From positions 992,001 to 1,056,000 of the forward strand of contig JAHLKG010000006.1 of assembly GCA_025526995.1 (NCBI GenBank): a stretch of 64,000 bases of DNA, in the 5' to 3' direction. Below the pieces are notes generated by a model, which was given only the letters and a program-made list of their open reading frames with translations, was not told the origin of the DNA and made no database searches. Positions 24,961 through 36,764 of the stretch are shown one piece after another; position 1 is the stretch's first letter; the number at the start of each line of letters is the position of its first letter. Origin of the DNA: Powellomyces hirtus (lineage: Eukaryota > Chytridiomycota > Chytridiomycetes > Spizellomycetales > Powellomycetaceae). The position numbers and the translations under genes are program-made.

Positions 24961-27779
24961 ATGCGATTCCCTCTGTCCCAACCACTGGTCAAGTGTGTTT
25001 ATTCAAGCCGCGTAGCAGCGTCGAGAAATCAAAGTCGTGCTGTGAGGTTCTGTCGGAGACTGTCGGCTCTTCCGCAGCTCGCCGATCCTGACGTCGACGT
25101 TGAGGCCTTTGGTGTAGCCGTACCGTTCACTCTCTCCCGGCCCGAAGTTTCCATCGGCTACGGAGGCAAAATACCTGACGTCAAACGTGAATGGAAGGAC
25201 TTGGTCAGGGATGGAGATGCCAAACCTCAGCTCGACGTCATGGGAAAGACAGACTTTACGCCGTCAGAGGAACAATCAGCTATTTTACAGGAGGTTGCTC
25301 ACGGCCATAGCAAGATTCTGGTAGTCGATGCAAAAGCTGGCAGTGGGAAGGTATGTGTCATCCGATGGTCCAGTTTCCGCGGTTGGAATTTGGATTACTC
25401 ACAAGTTCTCTCCGACTTGGTCACTTTTCCGTTTCCAGACCACAACTTTAATACAATGTCTTCGGCACATTCCGAAAAATCCAACTAGTGTGGCGATGGT
25501 AGCCTACAATCGTGTCAACGCAGATTTAATCAAGCAACAAGCATATCGGATCGCTCAAGAGCCGGATATGCGGCATCTACATGTCCGAGCACATACCTTC
25601 CATTCCTACGGCATGAATGCATGGAAGACCTACCTGAAAATCGACGATGACCGCCACCCTTTCCACATTGTGCCAGAAAAGACATGGAACATGCTACAAT
25701 CCATGCTGACCCGGGACGAAATCATCCTTTATGGGAAAGAAGTGGTGCAGCTTGTCAGTATGGCGAAGCTGCATTGCATCGCTCCCAACCACGAGAGTAT
25801 TGTGAAAGGACTCAATATCCGCCCGGATACGGTGGCGGAATGGGTTAGTCTTGCGGAGACATACGGCATCAAAGAAGGGAAAGGAGCAGATTTTAAGATC
25901 CTGATCGACACGTCTCGGCGATGTTTGGAAAAGTCCCTGAGATGGGCTGGGGCGCTTCAAGGCTCGAAGGTCTCTGCCTCCAGACGGCTAGCATATGTGC
26001 TGCAGTGCTTGAGGATGGATTCACATCGCATTGAACAATTGCAGGACCGATTGGCCGCGGTGGCTGCCATGTCTGACGAGGAACCGCAACCGCTGGATGA
26101 GATCGGTCAGAAACAGCTCAGCATGGCTAGAGCTGCAGTTGAAAGAGGCGAGTTTGTTCTAGATTTCGACGATCTGCTTTACTTGCCGATCATCCACAAC
26201 GCACCGTTCGAAAAGTTTGACTACGTCTTTGTCGATGAGGTACACTTTGCGACCTTTGTAGGTCAAGTATGCTGGCCGCTAACTATGTGCGTATTTGCTT
26301 CGCTAGGCTCAGGATATGTCAGCCGCACGCGCGACCATTGTGGAAAAAGTCCTCAAACCTGGTGGAAGGCTCCTGCTTTTTGGTGACAAGAGGCAGCAGA
26401 TCTACCAGTTTGCTGGCGCTACGGACGACTTGTTCATAGATCTCCATGAACGTGGTTTGGGATATCGTGGAGCAAAAACACTGGCGCCGGAAACACAACT
26501 GCCTCGACCACCAAGCCCCGGACAACTCATTGGCCACACTACCCAAAGTACGGAGTTGGTCCCACCTCTAGATAATACCACACCACCGCTCAATTCGGAC
26601 GTAACCCGAATCGAAGCGAAGGATAGTATACCCGGGAACGAATTAACAAATTCTACTGCCCATCCCAAACGTGTCCCTCAAGCCTCGCTCGCGGATCAGG
26701 AAAACGTGCGAGCCCTCCCGATGTCCCTATGTCGTCGCTGCCCAACGAGCGTGATTGAGCTCGCGCAGCGTCTCGTTCCCGACATTCAGGCCGCGCCGGA
26801 CGCCATAGAAGGGAGCGTCCGCTTGTTTCAAAACTTTAAGATTGAGGATATCCGGTCGCACCGACAACAGATGGTGATCTGCCGCCACACCATCCCGCTG
26901 TTGAACTTTGCTTTCTACCTGCTGGCACAGGGAATCAGAGTTCATGTACCGGGGCGATGGATAGGCAGAGAGCTGGTTGATTTGGTCGAGTTTGCGATTC
27001 ATACTCTGGGCACCAAGAATCATGACGATACGAGGCGAATGTCTGGTAAACTTTTGTCATATAGGAAGGATCTGACAGAAGACCGATTGTTGGCCACGGC
27101 GACTGAACGACTGGCCCAAGGTGGTCTGCCGGCGTTTGATGACCGGATGGACTCGTTGCTTACGATCCTCAAGTTTTCACAAGCGCACAACCTAGCATCC
27201 AGTGAACAGTTCCCCGGAAGCGAGGGCCATCTTTACAAGGGCACAAGCGTGCAGGATTTCAAGAAATATCTGATTGATGAGGGTTGGGTTACCAACTCTG
27301 CTGAACAGAACGACACGCGGCCCCTGGTGATTCTCAGCACCTTCCACAGAGCGCGGGGCCTCGAAATGGACAATGTGCTCATCCTCAACGAGATGGAGCA
27401 TATGAAGAAATTTGGAAGCGGTCTCCAGACGCACGAGAATGCGGCACAACAAGAGATCGAGGAGAATCTGATGTACATTGCCTACACGCGTGCGCGCAAA
27501 ACACTCGGATTCATCGAATGGAAACCAACAGGGGCATTCAAGGAATTCAATTATGTAAAGAGCAGAGTTCAGTGCCGCATTACGGGTGTGACTTCGGAGG
27601 AACGTCGGAAACCGTATCACGGAGAGCCGGTCGAGGACTTCCAGTGGGGAGATGAGACTTACACGTCTACGAGTACTTCGGGTGACATGCCTTCGGATGT
27701 GTATTCGGAAAAGGCTATGCGCGAGTTTGTGGAGAACTTGAAGAAACAAACGGGGAGGATGAGGTACATGGTCCTCTGA
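24961..27779 (+). CDS. UvrD/Rep-type SF1 DNA helicase, probably mitochondrial
   Basis: Superfamily 1A helicase of 887 residues; exons 24961-25350, 25439-26239 and 26307-27779. Splicing rebuilds Walker A as DAKAGSGKTTTLIQCLRH and Walker B as VFVDEAQDMSAA. Other motifs: HTFHSYGMNAW (Ib region), LFGDKRQQIYQFAGA (III), CRRCPTSVIELAQRLV (IV), STFHRARGLEMDNVLIL (V) and MYIAYTRARKTLGFIEW (VI). The first ~40 residues (MRFPLSQPLVKCVYSSRVAA and on) are rich in R and S with no acidic residue, as in mitochondrial presequences. A low-complexity insert of about 60 residues lies between motifs III and IV (around 26500-26690). The cysteine-rich motif IV differs from classic UvrD and recalls a UvrD-like group in fungi, plants and large DNA viruses. 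Role in organellar DNA maintenance is inferred. Confidence 0.88.
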
Positions 27780-28221
27780 AGTACCTGAAAGCTTGGTCAC
27801 TGCCCCTCGACGTACGCCGTGCTGCCCCCGCACAGCAATCCAGTCCCCACCTCACGCGTGTGGACTCTTTGTATTATACCTGTATCTTTTGGTTGTTGGT
27901 GGTGTATGCCACTCCGTTTTGTATTTTTCCTGTATAGCATCCACCATTTGGCTACGAATGTTCTCCGTTCTCCTTTACCAACTATAAGTGTACTTCCGTT
28001 CTTGTCTTGCATAATTTTGCTCCGCGATCTCTTATCTTGATGTACATCCTCAAAGCAATAGCTAGTTGTTTCAGAGGAGAAGCCCGAAGACTCGTAACTC
28101 AAGTCGCTCAAGCCCTGGAACCCTCGGATAGCCCAACCGCAGAAATTGAGAAGAACAAAAATAAGAGCCCTGCCGGCCCAAGAGCTGGAGTATGAAGCCT
28201 AGGGGATTCCCATATTTAAGA
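27780..28221. other. Intergenic between helicase and tRNA-Trp
   Basis: No gene seen; short overlapping frames only. Confidence 0.4.
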
Positions 28222-28293
28222 GAAGCCTTGGCGCAACGGCAGCGCGTCCGACTCCAGATCGGAAGGTTACGTGTTCAAATCCCGTAGGCTTCA
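28222..28293 (+). tRNA. tRNA-Trp (CCA)
   Basis: 72 nt. Acceptor stem gaagcct/aggcttc, D arm gcgc..gcgc, anticodon stem tccga/tcgga with loop ctccaga (anticodon CCA), no intron. The T stem acgtg/cccgt has one mismatch. A box tggcgcaacgg and B box tgttcaaatcc fit Pol III consensus. A second identical copy lies at 48406-48477. Confidence 0.9.
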
Positions 28294-28944
28294 CTCTTCT
28301 TTTGCTGTTCGTTGGAACGAATATGACCCGTGGAAGTCTAAGACTTTTTCCGGTAACCAGAATCTTGATTCACCTGAACGCACAATCCGTTCAGCCAAAA
28401 GCTCCATGACGCCCTCCTATGTCAAGTTAGAGAGATGTACACCTTCAACAACTTGAAACCTTCCGTTCTGGAGTCGGACGCGCTGCCGTTGCGCCAAGGC
28501 TTCCTTTTCAAATGTCGAATGCAAAATTTGTCATTAGGACTATTGTTTATGATGGCCAGACGAACCAAAGGCCTGATCAATATTTGTGCTAGCAATTAGC
28601 TTCAATCCCCAATGGACGCAATCGTATGTATGCCCAACGAACGAAGGCCTGGGTCACAGCGACAGTTACTCATGTCCCATCGAATGACCACTGTTCGGAA
28701 GGGGGAATTCATTGCGTAAAGATGACAATCGACGTGGCTTGTGTGGCAATTTCACGATTCACAGAAAGCCGGGATGTGCATACACCTCTCCACTCTACCA
28801 CTCGAGAGTTCGAAGTCAACTCGTCTGTTGTTGCATGTCAAAGCCACCGCGGAGCGAGCGGAGCGTTTTGGTATTTAGGCATAGGTTTATTAGAGAGACA
28901 CGTCTGCTCTCCATTATATACGAGTTTTGAAACGTAACTTCATC
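28294..28944. other. Intergenic, tRNA-Trp to UBR7
   Basis: Apart from the inverted partial tRNA-Trp at 28457-28503, nothing recognised; the end serves as the UBR7 upstream region. Confidence 0.4.
28457..28503 (-). pseudogene. Truncated inverted tRNA-Trp copy
   Basis: On the minus strand the first 47 nt match tRNA-Trp with one change (the base after the anticodon loop, t to a). The T arm and 3' acceptor strand are missing, replaced by an unrelated palindrome (ttcaagttgttgaa). It faces the intact gene about 165 bp away. Confidence 0.8.
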
Positions 28945-30975
28945 ATGAGCACTGAAGAAGGCACAATCACCATAGTAGACTTCCTGAACCAGCAGGAGAA
29001 CCTACTACAGGAAGCTTCAGAAGTGTTACCGGTACCTACAAACGGACACACTATTCAATGGCCATCGGTAACTAAATGGTCCAACTCAGGGAGTGATAGA
29101 CAAATGTTCCTACGACAAGGGGTACATCCGGCAAAACGTGTACGCATGCAGGACCTGTCAGACTGGAGCTGAAGGAGAGTCACGGGCCGGCGTCTGTTAT
29201 GGCTGCTTGTAAGTTGGTTGTAGAGGATGGACTTCGTTTGTGCGCGTCCTTACGCAGTTGTTCTGCTAGTGTCTCTGTAGGTGGCAAGCACACTACAACT
29301 TCCAGTTCTTGATGCTTCAGCTTACACATTTGAATGGATCGACAGTGCCATACAAATTGTCCAGATGTAGTCGAATTGTTCTACAAGAGACATTTCAGGT
29401 GAGAGAGAGACTCGTGGAGAGCGTCCTTTTGTCCCTGACCGATGCTGAGGTGATCTCGGTAGATGTGATTGTGGTACTAAGAAGTTGCCCGGTAAGCCAA
29501 GAATTCTGGGTCGACAGATGCTGGAGATTGTGACGCTGACTCCTAGCTTGCGCTACTCAGGGAAATGCACCTTGCAACGCAAGGATGAAGAGGAGGAGAA
29601 TGGGGAGAACAAGTACAACGGAAACTACGATGGTGCTTTCTGCTTTTGCAAGACGTTGTACGACCCGGAAAAAGAGGAGGGTGTCATGTTCCAGTGTTTC
29701 TTATGCGAAGGTTCGGTCCGAATCATTTTCCGATTATACCCGCGGTTGACAAATGTACTGACTCCCACGATCAGATTGGGTATGTGCCTCCTCGATACCA
29801 AGCATTGAGATACACGATGCTCAACAAGTCTTGTGGTGTTAGATGCACGACAGGTGCATAGGAAAGGTACGAAACCTCTTTCGACCCTTTGTAATCATCT
29901 GTACCACATTACGAACAGCTTTGGCACGCATACTAGGTTCCGGATGACGGCGTCGACGCAGAGTACATTTGTCGGGACTGTGTTGCAAAGCACCTCTTCC
30001 TCACATGTTATCGCAATTATCCGGTATTCGACTTCGTGCATCATCCTACGCCCGAAAAGGCGATACCAATATCGGACCCAGCGGATGGCACGTCGCGCGT
30101 GGAAAAGAAGCGACCCAGAGTGGAGTGTGAAGCGTCGTCACCTTCCAAGAAGGTTCGGCAAGAGCCAGATGCTCCTAGAGCGGAAATTGATATCGAAGCC
30201 CTCTGTCAGATAGAATGTAAGTCTATAATGGAACGGTTGGCACCGCTGGCCAGAGTTGACAGGTCTGATACCCGGCCGGTCGTTCGTAGCAACAAGTCCG
30301 CTCTCCCAGTCGTCCTCCGACCCGTTCCCCGACGTCTTTTGTCGTGAAGGCTGGAGACTGCAGTTGTGCCGCTGCGACAAGGTATGGCACACTTTCCACT
30401 ATGCGACATAACAATGGAATGCTTATTCTTCGTCCTCTAGTGTATGCAAATGTACGAAACAGAAGGTATCCCATTCATTGTGAAGGAGGAAGAGATATTT
30501 GAGCCAGAGGAGGACGAGAACGCAGGTGCGACAGCGGTCGACGGCACTGGGACGTCAACGAGACATTTCAAACTAAATTCTTTCCCAGATGCTTCCTTGC
30601 ATGACATTGGACTGAAACAACTCAACGTCATGAAGCGAGATGAAGCAATCAACGGTAAGTTTTGCGATGTGAACTAACAATGGATGGTTGATGCTGACTT
30701 GTGGAACAGGCGTCCTTGCGTACCAGAGTATGAAGAAGGATTTGACAGCCTTTCTGCAGCAATTCGCAGGTAACGTGTGGTACGTGCGATTCATCCGTGT
30801 TACGGGCATCTTATCCAACCCTTGGGTATAGATGACGGCCGGGTGGTCACTGCAGCGGACATCAAGGACTATTTTGCGGTAAGCAGGCACATTGTCCAAG
30901 AGTGCTCTCAAATCGAGCTCATGTCATTGGAAACAGAACAAGGAAGCTGAGCGCAAACGAGGGAGGCACAACTAA
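28945..30975 (+). CDS. UBR7/Mlo2-like protein with UBR box and PHD finger
   Basis: Homologue of human UBR7 and S. pombe mlo2, UBR-box proteins with E3-ligase or histone-chaperone roles. The start MSTEEGTITIVDFLNQQENL is family-like. The next exon gives KCSYDKGYIRQNVYACRTC and AGVCYGC; later exons give VVELFYKRHFRCDCGTKKLP. One C/H-rich stretch of the UBR box (29211-29350) could not be placed. The PHD finger reads NKYNGNYDGAFCFCKTLYDP, MFQCFLCE, then DW, then MHDRCIGK and VPDDGVDAEYICRDCVAKH; the DW dipeptide needs an apparent 5-nt exon at 29775-29779. The C-terminal exons have FCREGWRLQLCRCDKCMQMY and YQSMKKDLTAFLQQFADDGR, then DYFANKEAERKRGRHN, as in UBR7. At least nine short introns. Confidence 0.88.
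29775..29779 (+). other. Apparent 5-nt microexon of UBR7-like gene
   Basis: Bases attgg lie between an intron 29711-29774 (gttcgg...gatcag, 64 nt) and an intron 29780-29842 (gtatgt...gttag, 63 nt). Together with flanking exons they complete CEDWMHDRCIGK, the PHD segment expected at this place. Confidence 0.6.
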
Positions 30976-31761
30976 GATCCGAACGGAAATGGAGGCGACG
31001 TCCGCCCCGACTCTCAGGACATTGTCGTACAGTCACCCAATCCGCTTAATACGGATGTGGGAAGTAATGTGACGACAGCAGTAAAGGCCACGAGACCATC
31101 AACTCCACTGTGAATGTTCCACTTGAGGAGATGGGCTTGCTCGCAATGAGTGCATTGCTGCGCAGGGGATCTTCCAGACAGAAGCGCACAAGGCATTCTC
31201 GTGCAAGCGCCCATTCACTCAGTACCAACTTTAACTGTTTTGCTCCTCTGTGAATACCTGCGTAATCCTGTAGTCAAGCCAATGTTGTACATTCGGAAAG
31301 GATGCAAGACGGGCTGGGCCGTCCAATAAAAAAGTTTTATTTCTGTGTTTCGCTGAAGCGCTCGGTTCGCGTCCTTTTTTGGCTTTCGATTCTCCTTTTT
31401 GTTCGGTTTCGGTCTTCCCCCTTCGTCGTTGTCGTCTGCAAATTAGGAGCTCGCTTCGCAGCAGCAGACTGTCCATCCCGCCCCTCCCTTGCCTTAATCT
31501 CCCCCTCTCTTATCAGGACGGTACATATAGTCTCGCTGTATCTGCGCACCTGTTTCTCTGTTTTTTTTTTTGTGGTATGTGGACATTTGCGCAAAACTGC
31601 CTCGGTCATGTTCAGGCGCAACGCATCTTTGTGGACCGACATAACTTTTGTTTCCACCCAGTTTGATTCTTAAGCATTGTTTCTAATCACCTTCTTGCAC
31701 TCCTTGTACCTCTCCCCTAGCCTGACTCACTAGACACCCTTAAAATCTCTCCCGAAACGAC
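30976..31761. promoter_or_regulatory. Upstream region of importin-5 gene
   Basis: 786 bp with pyrimidine-rich stretches and a T run at 31561-31571. No gene is supported; overlapping frames around 31300-31670 occur on both strands. It holds the UBR7-like terminator and the importin promoter. Confidence 0.4.
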
Positions 31762-34700
31762 ATGGCGCAGACAATGATCTCAGAAGCTCTGACCCCCGAC
31801 TTGCTCAACCAACTTGCCATCGTTCTCGCTCAGCTGTCCAGCCCTGACAATGCTATCCGTACAGCTGCCGAAACTCAGCTGAACGAACAACTTACCACCC
31901 AGTATGAGCTTTTGTTGTCTGCTCTCTCCCACATTGTGCGCCAACACCAGGAACAGCACGTACGTTGACGCCACTTTTGCCATAGCGGCAGGGGACGGAC
32001 GTAGTGAGGAGTGCTTTGGAATGAGCGATAGGCTAACCTATTCCTCGCTTCCTTCTACACAGCTCCGATCGTTTGCGGCTATCTTGCTCCGCCGATTGGC
32101 TTTGAAGCAAGCTGCTGGTTCGCCAAAGGAAGATACATCTTACTATGTCTGGATCGGTGAGCCTGCCAGGCAGTACATCCAAAACGAGCTTCTCCAGTCT
32201 CTGCAGGCGGAGCAGGTCCCTGCGGCTCGTCGTAAGATTGCCGACACCATTGCTGAGCTCGGCAAGCACATGCTGCTCAAAGGAAGTAAGTCATGAGCAA
32301 GTTGTCGTTTCAGCGAAACTTCAACGATAAGTGGTCTTGACATTCCGCTGTGTAGGTACATGGAACGAGCTTCTCCATGCCATTTTCGAGTGCGCCCGAT
32401 CACCGGCCGCCGAGCACAAAGTTAGCGCTTTCCAGATCATTGCACAGGTTCCGGGACTCATTGCCGACACCGATGTTGCGTCGATGAAGCGCTTCTTCGG
32501 AGCCGGTCTGCAAGATGGCTCATCCGAGGTGAGCAGAGCCCGTGTTTATCTTCAATTGGACAAGTCATCTCACAGTTTATACCATTAGGTCCGTTTGGAA
32601 GCTCTCCACGCCAGCGTTGCGTACATGGTGGAGCTCGAACCTTCTCAGCTCGGCGGCCTTGTGGACTTCCTCCCACAGATGTTGAACGTAAGCGATTTGT
32701 TGGTTTACTATGCTAGTAAAGTCACCCAAAGCACGACTGACTTTTTGTGCAGATCTTGCCTGCCCTCGGAGCGGAGGAGCGCGACCTCGAGACTGCCCTT
32801 GGTTACCTCATCGAACTCGGTGACGCACACCCGAAAGCGCTTCGCAATGTTGTACCTCAGTTGATTCAGTTCACCACGGAGTTGATGAAGAACGAAGAGC
32901 TTGAAATGAGCACCCGTCAGACTGCCTTGGAGATGATGATGACTCTTGCTGAAGCAGCACCAGCAATGATGCGCAAACACACTCAATTCTGCCAGACATT
33001 GGTCCCCATTCTTCTGGAATGGATGGGCCACATGGAAGAGAGCGAGTCCTGGTTTACCAGCGACGACATCGATGATGACGACAATGAGGCCGACGACATT
33101 ATTGCCGGTGAAGCTCTGGACCGTCTGGCCCGCGCATTGGGCGGAAAGACAGTCCTGCCGGTGACATTTTCCCTTATCCCGGCCATGCTTGCGTCGGAAG
33201 ACTGGCGTAAGAGACACGGTGCGCTAATGACAATCTCGGCGATTGCTGAAGGCTGCGCCAAGATCATGGAGGCTGAACTTGCCAAAGTGCTAAACCTGAT
33301 TCTGCCCCACTTGAGGGATCCTCACCCTCGTGTGCAATGGGCTACTTGCAACGCCGTTGGTCAGATGAGCACCGACTTTGCGCCCACAATGCAGACCAGA
33401 TTTGCGGAAATGGTTCTCAGCAACCTTGTCCCTGTGTTGGACTACAGAGATTTCCCCAGAGTGCAGACCCACGCTGCAGCTGCCCTGGTCAACTTCTGCC
33501 AGGAAGTGGAGAAGGACGCGATTGCGCCCTTCTTGTCTGCGATTTTCGAGAAGCTGCTTGTCTTGCTCAACACGGGAAAGACGTACGTCCAGGAGCAGGC
33601 CATCACCACGATCGCGACGGTCGCCGACAGCGCTGCTGAAAACTTTGTCAACTACTACTCTTCTATCATGCCATTGTTGATGAACGTCCTCAAGCAGGCA
33701 AACTCGAAAGAGTTCCGTCTCCTGCGTGGAAAAGCCATGGAATGCGCTACACTGATTGCCCTTGCTGTCGGAAAGGACACGTTTGCTCCTGATGCCGGTG
33801 CCTTGATCGAGCTGCTCCGCGTGACCCAGGAGTCCATCACCGACCCTGATGACCCGCAGAGTTCGTACCTCTTGGCCGCCTGGGCCCGCATCTGCAAGGT
33901 TCTGGAGGCGGACTTTGTTCCTTACCTGTCCTTTGTCCTCCCCCCGCTGATGAAGAGCGCTCAGCTCAAGCCCGACTTTGCCCTGATCGACTCGACAGAA
34001 GACGAAGAGACCATCCGTGAAAAGTACGATGAAGACTGGGAGATGCTGGAAGTTGATGGTCAGCGAATTGGCATCAAGACCACCGTTTTGGAGGAGAAGT
34101 GCACTGCTGTAGAGATGCTTATTTGCTATGCTCGTGAACTCGGACCCGGTTTTGCCCCCTACGTCAAGGAGGTCATGGCCATCGTTGTGCCCTTGTTGCG
34201 ATTCTACTTCCACGAAGGCGTCCGTCACGCCGCTGCTGCCACTATCCCGTACCTCTTCGTATCTATCCTGAAGGCGCAAGTCCCGCGGGAGCAATTCGAT
34301 GTGTATGGCGCATGGAATGAGGTTCTCGCGAAGATTGTCGAGTGCATTAAGGATGAGCTGGACAGCGGATTCCTTGCTCAGCTGTACACCACCACACAAG
34401 AGTGTCTGGAAGCCATTGGTCCCAACAGCACGAGCGAGGAGCTCCGTCGCGACTTTGTCACCGCCACCATTTCTCAGCTGGAGGACTACTTCCGTCGTGC
34501 TTCTGAACGAGAAGGTGAGTTGTCGCCGGAGAATCTGGAACGAAAAGCGAACGTAGCCTATGACGCGCACGAGATGAGTCAATTGTCTGTCCGAAAAGGA
34601 AGGGGTTGCAGGATGTAGCTGGTGACAGTGGCGTTCTCCCCCGTCTATAATCATGGGGACCCATATCCAAATCTACACTTGAACTGATGCGTCATGGAGG

Positions 34701-35793
34701 AACGCATAGACAAAAGCAAGATTCTGAGGCTTGAGAGCAATGTGCTAATGAATTTGCTTACTTTATCAGCCTCTCGACAGGACGTGGACTACGATGCCGA
34801 GGGCGAGGAGGCGATTCAGGTCGAAGAAGACTCGGATGACATGTTCCTGGCTGATCTGTCTACTGCCCTGCATCAGTTCCTCAAGAACCACCGTGACGCA
34901 TACCTGCCTCAATTCGATCTCCTCGCTCCTTACGTACACCGTTTCCTGGTAAGCGTAGGGTGGAAAGAAATCGTGTAGTGATCTGAAATTTCTTGCTGGG
35001 TATTGACTCGTGTGGACAATCTCTTTCAGACTAGCTCGCAAACACCAGCACGCCAATGGGCCATCTGCGTGTTCGACGACGTGATCGAGTTTGCCGGCCC
35101 CGCCTCTGCACGGTACCAAGGCCAGTTCTGGGAGTCCCTCGCACAAGCCGTCGTGGACGAGTCATTTGAGGTCCGACAGGCTGCCGCCTACGGTGTTGGA
35201 GTAGCCGCCCAGTTCGGTGGACCCACCTACACCCAAGCTTGCGCATCTGCCCTGCCAAAACTGTTTGCGGCCATCAACGCACCCAGAGCCCGCGAGGAAG
35301 AGAACATTCTCGCTACTGAGAACGCCATTTCGGCCGTGGGAAAGATCTGCCAGTTCCTTGGCGCCTCTGGCGCTTTCGATCTGGACCAGGTCCTTGCTGC
35401 GTGGGTCGCGGCTCTCCCCATCACCGAAGACACTGACGAGGCGCCGTTTGTGTACTCGTACCTCATGCAACTCATTCAGCAGTAAGTTGATACCTCTGAT
35501 GATCATGGTGTCTCCGGATTGAAGTGTTGGGATTGACATCTCTTTCATTTTTGTGCAGAAACAACCAAGCAGTCCTCGGAGCCGGTAATGCCAACGTGCC
35601 CAAGCTCGCCCTCATCCTTGCCGAAGTCCTCGCCAACAAGGACCTCCTCGCCGGTCACGTGGACCTCACCCGCAGTGTTGTCGACACCCTCCGCCAATTC
35701 ATGGGATCGTGTGACGAAGCGACCCGCGGACAGCTGTGGAATTCGATCACCCCCGAGAAACGGAAAGTGCTCGTTGACTCGGGTTACGTGTAG
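31762..35793 (+). CDS. PSE1: Importin subunit beta-3 / importin-5 (karyopherin)
   Basis: Nuclear import receptor of the Kap121/Pse1/IPO5 type, which carries ribosomal proteins and histones through the pore under RanGTP control. Eight exons with clean GT..AG borders: 31762-31959, 32063-32285, 32356-32528, 32589-32687, 32753-34514, 34770-34948, 35030-35481 and 35559-35793, giving 1106 residues against about 1090-1100 in the family. The whole protein reads as HEAT repeats. Diagnostic stretches include LHASVAYMVELEPSQLGGLV, MMMTLAEAAPAMMRKHTQF, WFTSDDIDDDDNEADDIIAG (acidic loop), WRKRHGALMTISAIAEGC and HPRVQWATCNAVGQMSTDFA. One intron (34515-34769) is long, 255 nt. Confidence 0.95.
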
Positions 35794-36682
35794 ACCAAAA
35801 CGGAAACACGTCTCTCCCGCTGCTACGATCATTCTGTTTGCCCCCCTCATACTCCTCCGGCGACCGCATTACATTATTCCGTGATTAACGCTATATAGAG
35901 AAGATTGCGTGATCATTTTCACCTCTCATTCCGCTTGGGGGTAGGGACAAGAAATGCCGCTAGGCCCATCCTCCCATCCCATCCCCCGCTCCCACCCCCT
36001 TTGTGTTCACGTACAAACCGGCCCCATATCCCTTTCTTTACTGTGGTTTTTTTTTCATTATGCTGTATTTTTTATGAAAATGTCCCCTTGTGCGAAACGG
36101 TTCCTCTCTTTTGGCTTCTGTGTTTGTTGGTTTGGATTTAGATGTACAGCGTGTCGTGGATGAGACAGCGACCACTGGCTTGGGGAAAATGCTGGGCTAT
36201 ATGCCGCAGCTACTTGCTGGACGTATTCCATATGCATTGAATTTAACGGCGGGCTGACCGAGCGTTGGCCTCTTGGTGTTGGTCGGGGGGACGTGGTCCC
36301 AGAGCCTAGGTCGTGAGTTCAAGTGGGGGGTGGTGGTCGGGGGAGGGGGGGTGGGAGAGAGTGCAAAAAAAGGAAATAGGGGCAGAGAAAACAGGCGGGT
36401 CCCATTGGACACATAGTAGCAATCTTTGTATGAGAAGATATGGACATATTTGCGATCTGGATCCCGACTGCCAATTCAAGTGCCCCACCCTTTCCTCTTC
36501 CATATGATGCGGTACTGTGGCCGTCATTGCGCTTCCGTTTTTTTTTTTTTAAACTTTGCTGTTTACTGTCGTTTGCTCTTGTTAATTCATACCCTAGACA
36601 CAATGGCCAAGAATAACATCCCCATCCGAAAAGCGAAATACTGTAGGGTCGACACCTCAATGGAGAAAAACACAAAAATAAA
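35794..36682. other. Intergenic, importin-5 terminator to tRNA-Asp
   Basis: No gene seen. It has T runs at about 36050-36075 and 36538-36550 and a G-rich stretch at 36325-36354. Confidence 0.4.
36325..36354 (+). other. G-rich tract with quadruplex potential
   Basis: Four or more G runs of three to seven bases (gggggg, ggggg, ggggggg, ggg) with short spacers within 30 bp. The pattern fits G4-forming sequence; function unknown. Confidence 0.45.
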
Positions 36683-36764
36683 CTCTCAGTCCGGGAATCG
36701 AACCCGGCTCTCCCGCGGTCCGCCGAATGACAGGCGGGGATACTAGCCAATATACTAACTGAGA
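36683..36764 (-). tRNA. tRNA-Asp (GTC) with short intron
   Basis: Acceptor tctcagt/actgaga, D arm region tagtatattggctagtatc, T arm ccggg-ttcgatt-cccgg. Anticodon stem cccgc pairs with gcgggg-side gcggg only if 10 nt (ttcggcggac) are removed after position 37. The mature tRNA is then 72 nt with anticodon GTC. Confidence 0.9.

Noticed and set aside
33290..34654. Minus-strand open frame of 454 codons
   Set aside because: Antisense to the importin-5 exon 5; no family resemblance.
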